A stretch of DNA of 64,000 nt from Taibaiella lutea (GTDB lineage Bacteria > Bacteroidota > Bacteroidia > Chitinophagales > Chitinophagaceae), in NCBI RefSeq assembly GCF_008629695.1, contig NZ_VWSH01000002.1, forward strand, positions 713,410-777,409. Direction: 5' to 3'. A program made the translations under genes and the position numbers. Shown here piece by piece: positions 37,582 through 46,613 of this stretch (positions are counted from its first letter, which is position 1; each line of letters opens with the position of its first letter). Under the pieces are notes generated by a model. It searched no databases. It had not been told where the DNA came from and was given only the letters and a program-made list of their open reading frames with translations.

Positions 37582-38937
37582 ATGAAACACAACAAAGGGA
37601 AATATAAGCTGAAACATATTCGTCTATTGATGGTAGCGGGATATCTGTTGTTAGTAATCTTTGCCGGACAATGGTTGATGACGCAATATGACAAAGACGA
37701 AAATAGCTTGCAAAAAGAGCTGAGCAAACTATTTGACCATGTGCAGGAAGGTATTACCGATTCACTTTTGCTGGTTTCCATAACAGACCCGGGTAAGCAA
37801 CCGGTCAGCACTAAATCCGAAGCGACTTTAATGCTAAATGACGATACGCTCAATCGTTTGTCAAGCCTGCTTTACAAAGAAAACAATAAAGATCTTACGC
37901 GTCAGGGCGTTACCATGATGGTTCGCAAAGTGCGTCAGTTGACACCCGGTGAAAAGCAGGTATTATTTCATATTGATACCTCCGTCTTTAATAATGATTT
38001 CGCAAATGACATGCGCAGGAAGGGCTGGAACTTTCCGGTGGAATGGGTTACGGAAGCAAAAGGCAATAAAGTTGCGGGCAATGCCATTTTTATTCCAAAC
38101 AGATTTATCCAGTCGGGTCATGGCGTCTTAATCTCCGATTACCGTAATTATCTGTTGAAAGGTCTTTGGCCGCAGGCAGCTTTTGTATTTGTATTGTTAA
38201 GTGTGATTTTACTGGCCTTTTATATCACATACCTGAGTTTGCTGCGTCAGATTCAGTTGAGCTCTATGAAAGATGATTTTGTAAGCAATATCTCACACGA
38301 ATTAAAAACGCCGATTGCAACCGTGAAAGTAGCTTTGGAAGCCATTCAGCATTTTGAAGCCGCGGGACAAAAAGAGTATACAGCAGAATACATGCATATG
38401 GCAAGCCTTGAAATGGAAAGACTGGAATTATTGGTAAATCGTTCTTTGCATACCTCTCTGTTGGAATCCGGCAGGCTTTCATTACAGTTAGAACAGGCTA
38501 ATATTAGAACTATTATCGAAGATGTACTGCTCGCGTATCAGGTGAAGTTTCTGGCTTACGAAGCCGATGTTCATTTTGAAATCAAGGGAACGGACTTTGA
38601 TACAATGGTTGACAAATTACATTTGCAGGGTGTGTTGGTCAATTTGTTGGATAACAGCCTGAAATATGGGCAGGGAAAGATTTCTATCTCTGTTGAACTG
38701 ACATCGTTCAATGGTAAAGTCAATATTAATGTAACCGACAACGGCCCCGGTATTCCCGAAGAATACAGAAAGAAGGTCTTTGAAAAATTCTTCCGTGTGC
38801 CTATGCATAACAGGCACAACGTGAAAGGTTATGGACTTGGACTGACTTATGCGGCTCAGGTTATGGAACAGCACAACGGTAAAATAAGCGTAGTGAATGT
38901 TCCGCAAGGCGGCTGCACCTTCACCGTATCTCTCTAA
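37582..38937 (+). CDS. Sensor histidine kinase, HisKA type
   Basis: Two-pass membrane sensor kinase of 451 aa. TM1 is at about 15-32, a periplasmic domain spans about 33-195, TM2 is at about 196-220 (FVFVLLSVILLAFYITYLSLL), then the HisKA domain with H239 in NISHELKTPIATV and a HATPase domain with VNLLDNSLKYG, VTDNGPGIP and GYGLGLTYAAQV. All boxes are intact. Its partner regulator follows after 9 bp. The signal is unknown. Divergent from the DUF2723 gene. Confidence 0.92.
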   Translation: MKHNKGKYKLKHIRLLMVAGYLLLVIFAGQWLMTQYDKDENSLQKELSKLFDHVQEGITDSLLLVSITDPGKQPVSTKSEATLMLNDDTLNRLSSLLYKENNKDLTRQGVTMMVRKVRQLTPGEKQVLFHIDTSVFNNDFANDMRRKGWNFPVEWVTEAKGNKVAGNAIFIPNRFIQSGHGVLISDYRNYLLKGLWPQAAFVFVLLSVILLAFYITYLSLLRQIQLSSMKDDFVSNISHELKTPIATVKVALEAIQHFEAAGQKEYTAEYMHMASLEMERLELLVNRSLHTSLLESGRLSLQLEQANIRTIIEDVLLAYQVKFLAYEADVHFEIKGTDFDTMVDKLHLQGVLVNLLDNSLKYGQGKISISVELTSFNGKVNINVTDNGPGIPEEYRKKVFEKFFRVPMHNRHNVKGYGLGLTYAAQVMEQHNGKISVVNVPQGGCTFTVSL

Positions 38938-38946
38938 TCATTTCCC

Positions 38947-39639
38947 ATGTTCAGAAAGAAAATACTTTATATTGAAGATGAGCCTTATCTGGCACGTATT
39001 GTAAGCGACACGCTGACATTGAAAGGATATGAAATACTGCACAAAAAAGATGGAACAAGATTGACTGAAACAATTAAACAATTCAATCCTGATCTCATTG
39101 TTTTGGATGTTATGTTGCCGCATATTGACGGCTTTACATTAGGGAATGTTGTCCGTAACTTATTTCCAAAGCTTCCTATAATATTTCTTACCGCAAAAAA
39201 TCAGCCTAATGATATTGTGCAGGGTTTTGAAAGCGGCGGAACGGACTATATGCGCAAACCTTTTACCATGGATGAATTGGTGGTTCGTATAGAAAATCAA
39301 TTACGTTTGGTTGCTCAACACACACCTGTTCAGAATCCTTTGCCTGATGAAATGCACTTGAACGATTTTGTATTTTATCCTGCTAAAATGGAATTGCATT
39401 TTAAGGATGTCGTAAAGAGGCTATCTCAAAGAGAAAGCCAGGTATTGAGTTTGCTTTGCCTGCACCGCAATAAAACATTGGACCGCAGAATGCTGCTGCA
39501 ATCGGTTTGGGGTGATGATTCTTTTTTTAATTCCCGCAATCTGGATGTTTATATCCGTAAATTAAGAGCCATGTTTGCCGCTGATGAAAACATACAAATC
39601 ATTACATTAAAAGGCCAGGGCTATCTTTTTTCCTGTTAA
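38947..39639 (+). CDS. OmpR-family response regulator
   Basis: DNA-binding partner of the preceding kinase, 230 aa. The receiver domain has the acidic pair E10/D11 in YIEDEPYL, phospho-acceptor D54 in LIVLDVMLPHIDG, and K103 in YMRKPF. The C-terminal winged helix (about 130-228) contains LSQRESQVLSLLCLHRNKTL and LDVYIRKLRAMF. Target genes are unknown. Confidence 0.93.
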   Translation: MFRKKILYIEDEPYLARIVSDTLTLKGYEILHKKDGTRLTETIKQFNPDLIVLDVMLPHIDGFTLGNVVRNLFPKLPIIFLTAKNQPNDIVQGFESGGTDYMRKPFTMDELVVRIENQLRLVAQHTPVQNPLPDEMHLNDFVFYPAKMELHFKDVVKRLSQRESQVLSLLCLHRNKTLDRRMLLQSVWGDDSFFNSRNLDVYIRKLRAMFAADENIQIITLKGQGYLFSC

Positions 39640-39755
39640 CCTGTTAGTTTCCCTATATCACGCTTCTCAACTTTTGCATCAATTATTTGTTGGTGTTACA
39701 ATGAAATTTTGCGAAATTTAGAAAGCATTATTTTTGATTTAAAAGATTAAATATT

Positions 39756-40643
39756 ATGGCCTTTATCGATTACTATGAAGTATTAGGTGTGAAGAAAACT
39801 GCCACTGCTGAAGAGATTAAGAAAGCATATCGTAAAATGGCAAGGAAATATCATCCTGACGTAAACCCTAATGATGAAAGTGCAAAACTTAAATTTCAAC
39901 AAATCAACGAAGCGCAGGAAGTATTAACCGACCCTGAAAAACGAAAGAAATATGATAAGTACGGAGAGAACTGGAAGCATGGAGAAGAATATGAAAAAGC
40001 GCAGCAGTCGCGTGGGCAACAATATCAGGGTGGGGAAAGCTGGCAGGATTATTCAGGCAATTTCGATGACGGGCAGTTCTCTGATTTTTTTGAATCTATG
40101 TTTGGAAGCCGTAGTGGTGGCGGACGTCAGTCTATGTTTAAAGGACAGGATTATAATGCGGAACTGAATATCAGTTTAAAGGACGCTGCTACCACTCATT
40201 CGCAGTCTTTTACCATAAATGGTAAGAATGTCAGGATCACCATTCATGCCGGCGTAGTAAACGGACAGAAAATAAAACTGAAAGGTTATGGTGGAGCAGG
40301 TGCAAATGGCGGTCCCGCAGGCGATTTATACCTGACTATAAATATTGCAAATGATACAGAATTCAGAAGAGAAGGCAATGACTTATATCTGAATTATGAT
40401 TTGGATTTATATACTGCTGTACTTGGCGGAGAAATTACTTTGCCGACATTGGACAGTCAGGTAAAGCTCAAAATAAAACCTGAAACACAGAATATGTCTA
40501 AAGTCAGGCTTAAAGGAAAGGGCTTTCCTGTATATAAGAAAGATGGCCAATTTGGTGATTTATATGTTACCTATCACATTAAAATACCAACCAATCTTAC
40601 CGGCAAACAAAAAGAACTATTTCAACAATTAGCGCAATCATAA
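39756..40643 (+). CDS. cbpA: DnaJ-family co-chaperone, CbpA-like
   Basis: Hsp40 co-chaperone (295 aa) stimulating DnaK. The J domain (1-70) has H33-P34-D35 in [10 protein letters not shown]; a Gly-rich linker (about 85-125, GSRSGGGRQ) is followed by the DnaJ C-terminal substrate domain. There is no cysteine-rich zinc domain, which makes it CbpA-like and not DnaJ. The next gene encodes the modulator CbpM, supporting the call. Confidence 0.92.
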   Translation: MAFIDYYEVLGVKKTATAEEIKKAYRKMARKYHPDVNPNDESAKLKFQQINEAQEVLTDPEKRKKYDKYGENWKHGEEYEKAQQSRGQQYQGGESWQDYSGNFDDGQFSDFFESMFGSRSGGGRQSMFKGQDYNAELNISLKDAATTHSQSFTINGKNVRITIHAGVVNGQKIKLKGYGGAGANGGPAGDLYLTINIANDTEFRREGNDLYLNYDLDLYTAVLGGEITLPTLDSQVKLKIKPETQNMSKVRLKGKGFPVYKKDGQFGDLYVTYHIKIPTNLTGKQKELFQQLAQS

Positions 40644-40654
40644 TTTTTTTTATC

Positions 40655-40945
40655 ATGGCAGCAGAACTCATCTCAATCGAAGAATATTGCAGGCATCATC
40701 ATACTGAAATTACGTTTATAAATGCATTGAAAGATAACGGCCTGATCCAGGTTATTTATGCTGAAAGCAGTCCCTGTATTGATGCGGAGGAACTGGAACA
40801 GTTGGAGAAATATACAAGGCTGTATAATGAACTGGAATTAAATATACCCGGTATAGAAGTTGTAAACGTTTTATTGGAAAAGATGGAGACCATGCAGCAT
40901 CGTATTCAGGAACTGGAATATAAATTGCATTTTTATCAGGAGTAA
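40655..40945 (+). CDS. cbpM: Chaperone modulator CbpM
   Basis: Small helical protein (96 aa), 11 bp after the CbpA-like gene. In E. coli CbpM binds the CbpA J domain and blocks its action on DnaK. The start (LISIEEYCRHHHTEITFINAL) and the following stretch (GLIQVIYAESSPCIDAEELE) match the MerR-like CbpM fold, ending in a coiled coil (QHRIQELEYKLHFYQE). Confidence 0.88.
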   Translation: MAAELISIEEYCRHHHTEITFINALKDNGLIQVIYAESSPCIDAEELEQLEKYTRLYNELELNIPGIEVVNVLLEKMETMQHRIQELEYKLHFYQE

Positions 40946-40954
40946 AGCACGTTT

Positions 40955-41773
40955 TTATTTCAATAAATTTACCAGCGAAGCTATATCATCCGTTTGTATA
41001 GCATCGGGGTTCATTTTAACCGCATCTGTATTGTCTCCGCTGCCGGAAGTGCCCCATACCTGTACATATTTGCCATGACTGTGCGCTTCCTGAATCTGAG
41101 CAGCAGAAATATTTGCAACATCCATTATGATGCCATAAATATTCATACTGTCAATTATTTTCAATCCATCATCAAAGTTATCGGGATTCAGGAAAAACTT
41201 GTAGTCCTTCAATTGCTTAAACTGAATCAGGAAGCCGGCGCTATGAGATTCTATGAATACATTTTGCTCCATTCCATATTTTTCCAAGACTTTTATTACA
41301 GCGCTTATAAATGCCGGATAGGAAGACGGTTCAAAGTAAAGTTTATTATCAAAAGAGAAAGTCAATGATTTTAAATTGCTGACATGTGCAAACAGGCTAT
41401 CCACCGAAACAATATCATAACGTACATAAGGAGCCGGATTATATTTGAATTCCTGCAACTCGCTCCATGTATAGTCAATTATTCTTCCTTTTCCGGTTGT
41501 CTGCGTTTCCAGTGTTTCATCATGATAAGCTACTAGTACGGAATCTTTAGTCATCTGAATATCCCATTCCGACCCGTCGGCACCGCTGTTAATACAGTTC
41601 AGTAAGGATTCATAAGTGTTTATCGGATAAAAGTTGAGATCGCCGCTACCGCCATGCCCAAGCACAATAACCTTATTTTCCATATTTTGGATATCAAATG
41701 ATTCGTTCGTTTTTTTACACGAGCTTATACATGCAAAGACACTAATAGCAATCAGGAAGAAGCACCGTTTCAT
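40955..41773 (-). CDS. Glycerophosphodiester phosphodiesterase lipoprotein
   Basis: Predicted lipoprotein (272 aa; lipobox CISSC, C19) with a GDPD TIM barrel that would release glycerol-3-phosphate from phospholipid head-group diesters. Catalytic residues: H40 in LGHGGSG, E69 and D71 in SEWDIQMTKD, and H84 in AYHDETL. The usual HRG motif reads HGG: the first-motif arginine is replaced by glycine. It lies 2 bp after a small beta-barrel gene, likely co-transcribed. Confidence 0.82.
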   Translation of the reverse strand: MKRCFFLIAISVFACISSCKKTNESFDIQNMENKVIVLGHGGSGDLNFYPINTYESLLNCINSGADGSEWDIQMTKDSVLVAYHDETLETQTTGKGRIIDYTWSELQEFKYNPAPYVRYDIVSVDSLFAHVSNLKSLTFSFDNKLYFEPSSYPAFISAVIKVLEKYGMEQNVFIESHSAGFLIQFKQLKDYKFFLNPDNFDDGLKIIDSMNIYGIIMDVANISAAQIQEAHSHGKYVQVWGTSGSGDNTDAVKMNPDAIQTDDIASLVNLLK

Positions 41774-41775
41774 AT

Positions 41776-42270
41776 TTAGAATTTATATCCAACTGAAAAT
41801 CCCAGCCAGTTTATATAATGATTGTAATTTTCGAATATCGGAGTGTATGCCAGTTGCAGATTTATTCTTTTAAAATTTATTCTATACCCCAGCATTACAT
41901 TTGCTGATAATTTATACGACCTTTTCGCTTCAAAATCTTCAGGATTTAAATAAACTGTACTGCTTATTGTTTGTCCCAGGCCAAATACAAACATGTGTCT
42001 GGAGCCATAATACATTCTTAAACCAAGCGGAATGATTACATCCGGGTTGACAGTGCCTGTAAAATCTTTTGTTTTAAATGTGCTGATGCCGATTGATGGG
42101 AATATTGTTATCTTCTTGTGGGAAAATATAATCCTTTCATAATTGAAAGATGCGTAGCCTCCATTTCCTAATAGCTCAAGAAATACATTGTTTTTAAACG
42201 TCGCTTTAGCATCTTGTTGTGCAAAAGCAACATTGGTCAACAAACAAACAAACAACATCAGCTTTTTCAT
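41776..42270 (-). CDS. Hypothetical outer-membrane beta-barrel protein
   Basis: A 164-aa protein from the ATG at 42270 (MKKLMLFVCLLTNVAFAQQ, a clear signal peptide); the longer reading has no signal-peptide start. Alternating amphipathic strands (GYASFNYERIIFSHKKITIF, INLQLAYTPIF) and a C-terminal aromatic residue (VGYKF) suggest an eight-stranded outer-membrane barrel. The family is not recognised. It directly precedes the GDPD lipoprotein gene (2 bp). Confidence 0.7.
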   Translation of the reverse strand: MKKLMLFVCLLTNVAFAQQDAKATFKNNVFLELLGNGGYASFNYERIIFSHKKITIFPSIGISTFKTKDFTGTVNPDVIIPLGLRMYYGSRHMFVFGLGQTISSTVYLNPEDFEAKRSYKLSANVMLGYRINFKRINLQLAYTPIFENYNHYINWLGFSVGYKF

Positions 42271-42301
42271 AATGAAAACGAAAACATTCATGAAATTAAA
42301 A

Positions 42302-42336
42302 AACAAAAGCCATTCTATATGGAATGACTATTGTTT
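42302..42336 (-). terminator. Terminator after folE
   Basis: On the minus strand an AGtCATTC / GAATGgCT stem is followed by TTTTGTTTTTT, between folE and the barrel gene. Confidence 0.6.
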
Positions 42337-42363
42337 TTATCTAAATAATTGCTGAAAAGTACA

Positions 42364-42960
42364 TTAACTCAAATCCGCTGCAATCAATCTTAAGAACTCT
42401 GAACGTGTTTCATTTACATGAAATTGACCGCTAAATGCAGATGTTGTAGTTACACTATTTTGTTTTGAAACGCCGCGCATCATCATACACATATGCTTTG
42501 CTTCAATCACAACTGCTACACCCTGTGGTTCCAATGCATCCTGAATGGCTTGTAATATCTGATCCGTAAGTCTTTCCTGCACCTGTAGCCTTCTTGAAAA
42601 ACAATCTACAACACGTGCCAGTTTACTCAAGCCGGTAATATAACCATTCGGAATATAAGCGATGTGGGCTTTACCTATAAATGGTAACATGTGATGCTCG
42701 CAAAGCGAATACAGCTCAATATCTTTTACAATAACCATTTCACTGTACGGTTCCTTGAATTTGGCGGAATTCAGTATTTCAGCGGCATCCATCTGATAAC
42801 CTTGTGTAAGATACTGCATGGCTTTTGCTACGCGTTCAGGCGTTTTCTCCAACCCGTCCCTGCTTATATCCTCACCCAATAAATTCAAAATAGAAGTATA
42901 ACTATCTTTCAAAGAATTCGTTATATCCTCGTCATACTGTTCAATTTTTTTATAAGCCAT
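42364..42960 (-). CDS. folE: GTP cyclohydrolase I
   Basis: Converts GTP to 7,8-dihydroneopterin triphosphate, the first step to folate, pterin cofactors and queuosine. It has 198 aa; zinc ligands C87 and H90 in [10 protein letters not shown] and C158 in [10 protein letters not shown], plus the [15 protein letters not shown] stretch, identify the zinc-dependent type. It follows a PTPS-family gene by 36 bp in a two-gene operon. Confidence 0.97.
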   Translation of the reverse strand: MAYKKIEQYDEDITNSLKDSYTSILNLLGEDISRDGLEKTPERVAKAMQYLTQGYQMDAAEILNSAKFKEPYSEMVIVKDIELYSLCEHHMLPFIGKAHIAYIPNGYITGLSKLARVVDCFSRRLQVQERLTDQILQAIQDALEPQGVAVVIEAKHMCMMMRGVSKQNSVTTTSAFSGQFHVNETRSEFLRLIAADLS

Positions 42961-42996
42961 TCCAAAATTTATTGTAGATAAAAGCTGTGGTAAATT

Positions 42997-43407
42997 TTAA
43001 CCGAAATACTCAACGTAAATTTTCGTTGTTTCATACAACCGGATACCATGAAGCGTAGCGCCTTCTTTTTCTATATGTGGCTGCAATTCATTCCAGATAC
43101 CAATTGCAAGATTTTCAGCGCTGGTAAATTTTCCTTTCATGAAATCAACATCCATATTCAGGTTGCGATGGTCAATCTTTTCAATAATCACATCTTTTAC
43201 CAATGTGCCCAAAGTCTTGGCATTAAAAATAAAACCTGTCTGCGGATGTGGTTCACCCTTTACAGTTACATGCAGTTCATAATTATGCCCATGCCAGTTT
43301 GCATTCGAGCATTTACCAAATACCTCACGATTTTCTTCTTCCGTCCAGTCGGGGTTATATAGTTTGTGAGCAGCGTTGAAATGCTCCACCCGAGTCAGAT
43401 ATACCAT
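42997..43407 (-). CDS. 6-pyruvoyl-tetrahydropterin synthase/QueD family
   Basis: Acts on dihydroneopterin triphosphate, the product of the neighbouring FolE. The 136-aa protein has zinc ligands H14 (FNAAHKL), H39 and H41 (WHGHNYE) and catalytic C33. The motif is C-x5-HGH (CSNANWHGH), as in tetrahydropterin-forming PTPS of animals, and not the C-x3-HGH of E. coli QueD. So both 6-carboxy-tetrahydropterin (queuosine) and 6-pyruvoyl-tetrahydropterin products are possible. First gene of the operon with folE. Confidence 0.88.
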   Translation of the reverse strand: MVYLTRVEHFNAAHKLYNPDWTEEENREVFGKCSNANWHGHNYELHVTVKGEPHPQTGFIFNAKTLGTLVKDVIIEKIDHRNLNMDVDFMKGKFTSAENLAIGIWNELQPHIEKEGATLHGIRLYETTKIYVEYFG

Positions 43408-43427
43408 AATCCTAATAATAATTTTGG

Positions 43428-43435
43428 CAAAGGTA
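43428..43435 (-). promoter_or_regulatory. -7 element of the pterin operon
   Basis: On the minus strand TACCTTTG (43435-43428), 20 bp before the PTPS-like start. Confidence 0.5.
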
Positions 43436-43487
43436 CTACCTTAGTAAGGTTTAGCAAAAAACATTCATTATTAAGCTATAAAGAGAT

Positions 43488-43495
43488 TAAATTTG
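43488..43495 (+). promoter_or_regulatory. -7 element of mqnB
   Basis: TAAATTTG matches TAnnTTTG and lies 18 bp before the ATG; divergent from the pterin promoter. Confidence 0.45.
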
Positions 43496-43513
43496 CAATA
43501 ATAATAATGAATT

Positions 43514-44188
43514 ATGCGCTTATTGGTTGCAGCTGCCACAACATTTGAATTAGACATTTTTACAAGTCATTTGCGTCAGCATTTTCAGGAGATTAATGAA
43601 AATCACTTTTGCAAAGAAAATCTTGAAGTCTATATATGCATCACCGGTATCGGTAGCATGCAGACCGTTTTCAGTTTAATGGAAGCAATGACCATCTACA
43701 ATCCGCACTTTTGCCTGCAGGCAGGCGTGGCCGGTTCTTTCAACCATGAAACCGCATTAGGTTCCCTGGTGATTGTCCGTGAAGAAATGTTAGGTGATTT
43801 AGGTGTTGACGATCATGGACGATTCAGGGACATGTTTGAAATTGAATTGATGAACCCCAATGAAAAACCCTATGTAAAAAAGAAACTGGTAAACATGTTT
43901 CAGGATTTTCCCATGAGACTGAACCTCCCTTATGTTACAGGAATCACGGTCAATACGGTTTCCGGCTCTAATAACTTGATTGGGCACAGGTCGGAATATT
44001 TTGACTGTGACGTTGAAACGATGGAAGGCGCAGCTTTTCATTATGTTTGCCTGAAGAAAAAAGTTCCCTTTTTACAGGTAAGAAGCATTTCAAATTATGT
44101 TGAACCACGTGACAGAAGCAAATGGCAGATGAAGCTGGCTATCGAAAATCTGAATGAATGGATGATTGCCAATTTGCCGGAATCGTAA
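43514..44188 (+). CDS. mqnB: Futalosine hydrolase
   Basis: Nucleosidase (224 aa) releasing hypoxanthine from futalosine in the futalosine route to menaquinone. The nucleoside-phosphorylase-like fold shows FCLQAGVAGSFNHETALGSLV near residue 70, TGITVNTVSGSN near 140, and the purine-site motif VETMEGAAFHYVC near 163. Other mqn genes are not in the window; its presence implies menaquinone made by this pathway, as in many Bacteroidota. Confidence 0.9.
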   Translation: MRLLVAAATTFELDIFTSHLRQHFQEINENHFCKENLEVYICITGIGSMQTVFSLMEAMTIYNPHFCLQAGVAGSFNHETALGSLVIVREEMLGDLGVDDHGRFRDMFEIELMNPNEKPYVKKKLVNMFQDFPMRLNLPYVTGITVNTVSGSNNLIGHRSEYFDCDVETMEGAAFHYVCLKKKVPFLQVRSISNYVEPRDRSKWQMKLAIENLNEWMIANLPES

Positions 44189-44211
44189 TCCATTTAAAAA
44201 GATAAATTCTT

Positions 44212-44646
44212 ATGATAAATCTGACCACACTAAGAACCTTTGATAATTACGTTACTGCCCATATTATAAAAGCAAAACTGGAAACGGAAGGCATTGAAGC
44301 GGTTTTGATAGATGAAAACACCGTTACCATGCAATGGCATATTGCAAATGCAATTGGCGGCATTAAATTAAAAGTCGCTGCATCAGACGTAGAGCGTGCG
44401 TTGCACATTTTAGAAACTACCGAACAGGAAGCTATTGCAGAAAGCCAGACTCCCGGCTTCTGGGACGAAGAAGACATTGACCAGCTAAATCCTGATAACC
44501 GCATCTGCATTCATTGTGGCAGCCAGAATACCCGTAAAGACGATTACGATAAAAAGCCCGCAATCTTAAGCTGGCTTTTACTCGGATTTCCTCTCTTCTT
44601 TAAATCCGATAAATGGCACTGTTTCCATTGCGGCAAAAAATTCTGA
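44212..44646 (+). CDS. DUF2007-type protein with zinc ribbon
   Basis: A 144-aa soluble protein of unknown function. The N-terminal DUF2007 domain (about 1-72, TFDNYVTAHIIKAKLETEGI and EAVLIDENT) has a PII-like fold in known structures. A C-terminal zinc ribbon has two cysteine pairs (CIHCGSQ and CFHCGKKF), separated by a hydrophobic stretch (AILSWLLLGFPLFF). It follows mqnB by 23 bp and may be co-transcribed. Confidence 0.78.
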   Translation: MINLTTLRTFDNYVTAHIIKAKLETEGIEAVLIDENTVTMQWHIANAIGGIKLKVAASDVERALHILETTEQEAIAESQTPGFWDEEDIDQLNPDNRICIHCGSQNTRKDDYDKKPAILSWLLLGFPLFFKSDKWHCFHCGKKF

Positions 44647-44703
44647 TTTATCCTTGCCCATCATTTATTTGATGCAGATCATGGCTTTGATTTTATGAAA
44701 GCT

Positions 44704-44711
44704 TAATTTTG
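44704..44711 (+). promoter_or_regulatory. -7 element upstream of trmD
   Basis: TAATTTTG followed by CGCCAATTC. The leader to trmD would be about 105 nt and contains the repeat tract 44771-44816. Confidence 0.4.
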
Positions 44712-44770
44712 CGCCAATTCTTGAAAATTCAAATAGAGAATAATAATCTCAATGCCAAATAGTGTAGGCT

Positions 44771-44816
44771 TTCTAATGTCTAAAGTCTAACATCTAATAT
44801 CTAAAGCCTAACATCT
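44771..44816. repeat. TCTAACATCTAATATCTAAAG-type tract before trmD
   Basis: Degenerate 9-10 bp units (TCTAATGTCTAAAGTCTAAC, ATCTAATATCTAAAGCCTAA) end four bases before the trmD ATG. Confidence 0.65.
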
Positions 44817-44820
44817 CAAA

Positions 44821-45498
44821 ATGCGTATTGATATAATTACCGTACTTCCCGAGCTTTTAGAAAGCCCTTTTGCGCATTCCATTATGAAACGCGCACAACA
44901 AAAAGGTTTGCTGGAAGTTTATTCACACGATTTAAGGCAATTTACGACTTATGCGCACGCACAGGTAGATGATTACCAATATGGCGGCGGTGCGGGAATG
45001 GTTATGATGCCTGAACCTTTAATAAGAGCCATCGAGCATTTTCAGGTTGAAAGGACCTACGATGAAATTATTTACATGACACCCGACGGAGAAAGGTTTG
45101 AACAAAAGGTTGCCAACCGTTTGTCCATGAAAGGAAACCTGATGATTATCTGCGGGCATTATAAAGGCATTGACGAACGTATTCGCGAACACTTTGTAAC
45201 CATGGAAATTTCCATCGGCGATTATGTATTGAGTGGGGGAGAACTGGCAGCTGCAGTAGTGGTAGATGCTATCGGCAGGTTGTTGCCGGGTGTTCTGAAT
45301 GATGAAACATCTGCATTATTCGACTCTTTTCAGGACGATATGTTAGCGCCGCCCGTTTATACCCGCCCTGCCGATTTCAGAGGTTGGAAAGTGCCGCAGG
45401 AATTACTCAGCGGCGATCCTAAAATAGTAGATGCATGGCGTTTTGAAAAAGCATTGGAAAGAACGCAGCAAAGAAGGCCTGATTTATTGGAGGATTAA
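44821..45498 (+). CDS. trmD: tRNA (guanine-37-N1)-methyltransferase
   Basis: Methylates G37 of tRNAs that read CNN codons, using S-adenosylmethionine; a cytoplasmic dimer with a SPOUT knot. It has 225 aa; motifs are [13 protein letters not shown] at the start, [18 protein letters not shown] near 51, [15 protein letters not shown] near 110 and [14 protein letters not shown] near 130. Here it stands apart from rpsP, rimM and rplS, which are its usual partners in many bacteria. Confidence 0.97.
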   Translation: MRIDIITVLPELLESPFAHSIMKRAQQKGLLEVYSHDLRQFTTYAHAQVDDYQYGGGAGMVMMPEPLIRAIEHFQVERTYDEIIYMTPDGERFEQKVANRLSMKGNLMIICGHYKGIDERIREHFVTMEISIGDYVLSGGELAAAVVVDAIGRLLPGVLNDETSALFDSFQDDMLAPPVYTRPADFRGWKVPQELLSGDPKIVDAWRFEKALERTQQRRPDLLED

Positions 45499-45500
45499 TA

Positions 45501-45540
45501 AATTGTTGAATTGTTGAATTGTTGAATTGTTGAATTGTTC
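45501..45540. repeat. 8-bp microsatellite, (AATTGTTG)x5
   Basis: Five head-to-tail copies of AATTGTTG, the last ending in C, begin 2 bp after the trmD stop codon. Confidence 0.9.
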
Positions 45541-45605
45541 AAAAATGAAGCAATAAAATTCTTTGTTTCGTACTACAAAAGCCAACTTACTATTTTTGTA
45601 ATTGT

Positions 45606-45926
45606 TTAATATTTAAATGCTTTGTTGTTTAACATCTTTAATAAACTATTTATGCTTTTACTGTCAATTATAGGGTTATAGTCTTGGAGCTGAAGCTCAT
45701 TGTTTCTTTCGTCCTCACAATTAGAGCAATCAAAAGGAAAGTTAGAGCCATCATATAATAGAGATTTAATGGAGAATGTTTTGAAATAGGAAGTTTGCTG
45801 CTTTGTTTGAATATCAATTCTTAAACCCTCATAAAAAGTTATTGTGTCCATACCCAATGTTACAAATTGGGCTTTTAATACAAACGAGTAAAACAATAAT
45901 ACAATAAAAATTATAGGTATTTTCAT
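45606..45926 (-). CDS. Small secreted hypothetical protein
   Basis: A 106-aa protein with a signal peptide (MKIPIIFIVLLFYSFVLKAQ) and a short mature domain with two cysteines in FDCSNCEDE, which could form a disulphide. No family is recognised. The low-GC gene lies alone between trmD and the YciO-like gene. Confidence 0.55.
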   Translation of the reverse strand: MKIPIIFIVLLFYSFVLKAQFVTLGMDTITFYEGLRIDIQTKQQTSYFKTFSIKSLLYDGSNFPFDCSNCEDERNNELQLQDYNPIIDSKSINSLLKMLNNKAFKY

Positions 45927-45994
45927 TTAAGCATTAATTGGTCAGATATTATTTAGCATTTAACCATTTATCCATAAAACAATTTAGCAATTAA

Positions 45995-46612
45995 TTAAAG
46001 CAAATCCCCCCATTCACCGGCGCCTTCCCTTATCAGCACAGGCTCATTATTAGTGCAATCTATCACAGTAGAACCTATCATCCCTCCTATGCCACTGTCA
46101 ATAACCATGTCAACCTGGTTTTCAAAAATATCATGTATAATTTCAGGATCCGTAAAATATTCAACATCCTCATCTGTCGGTAACGAAGTACTCATAATCG
46201 GATGGCCTAATTCCTGAATAATCGTTTGGCAGATAACATGGTCAGGCACACGGATGCCCACCGTATCCTTTTTGGTTTTAAGACTTTTAGGTACTTCTTT
46301 TGTTGCCTCCAGTATAAAAGTATAAGGCCCCGGCAATGCCTTCTTTAGCAAACGGAAAGTAGGCGTACCAATGTTTTTGGCATAATCGCTCAAATGGCTC
46401 AAATCACGGCAGATAAAAGAGAAATTTGCATTTTTTGCCGCAATGTTTTTAATCCTGCAGATACGTTCTATTGCCGCTTGGTTGTAAATATCGCAGCCAA
46501 TACCATAAATAGTATCGGTAGGATAAATAATAACCCCGCCCGAACGCAGGCAATCCACCACAGTCTTAATATTGCGCGGTTGCGGATTGTCAGGATGTAA
46601 ATGTATAAGCAT
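45995..46612 (-). CDS. Sua5/YciO/YrdC-family protein, YciO-like
   Basis: A 205-aa YrdC-fold protein, often labelled threonylcarbamoyl-AMP synthase. The nucleotide-binding start (GGVIIYPTDTIYGIGCD) is conserved. However, the KxR and SxN residues typical of the true TsaC/YrdC enzyme are replaced (AAKNANFSFICRDLS; STSLPTDED), while SFICRDLSHLS, LPGPYTFILEATKEVP and MSTSL match E. coli YciO. So it is YciO-like and may not be the main t6A enzyme. The NDH-2 gene ends 1 bp upstream, and the two are probably co-transcribed. Confidence 0.85.
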   Translation of the reverse strand: MLIHLHPDNPQPRNIKTVVDCLRSGGVIIYPTDTIYGIGCDIYNQAAIERICRIKNIAAKNANFSFICRDLSHLSDYAKNIGTPTFRLLKKALPGPYTFILEATKEVPKSLKTKKDTVGIRVPDHVICQTIIQELGHPIMSTSLPTDEDVEYFTDPEIIHDIFENQVDMVIDSGIGGMIGSTVIDCTNNEPVLIREGAGEWGDLL

Positions 46613-46613
46613 A

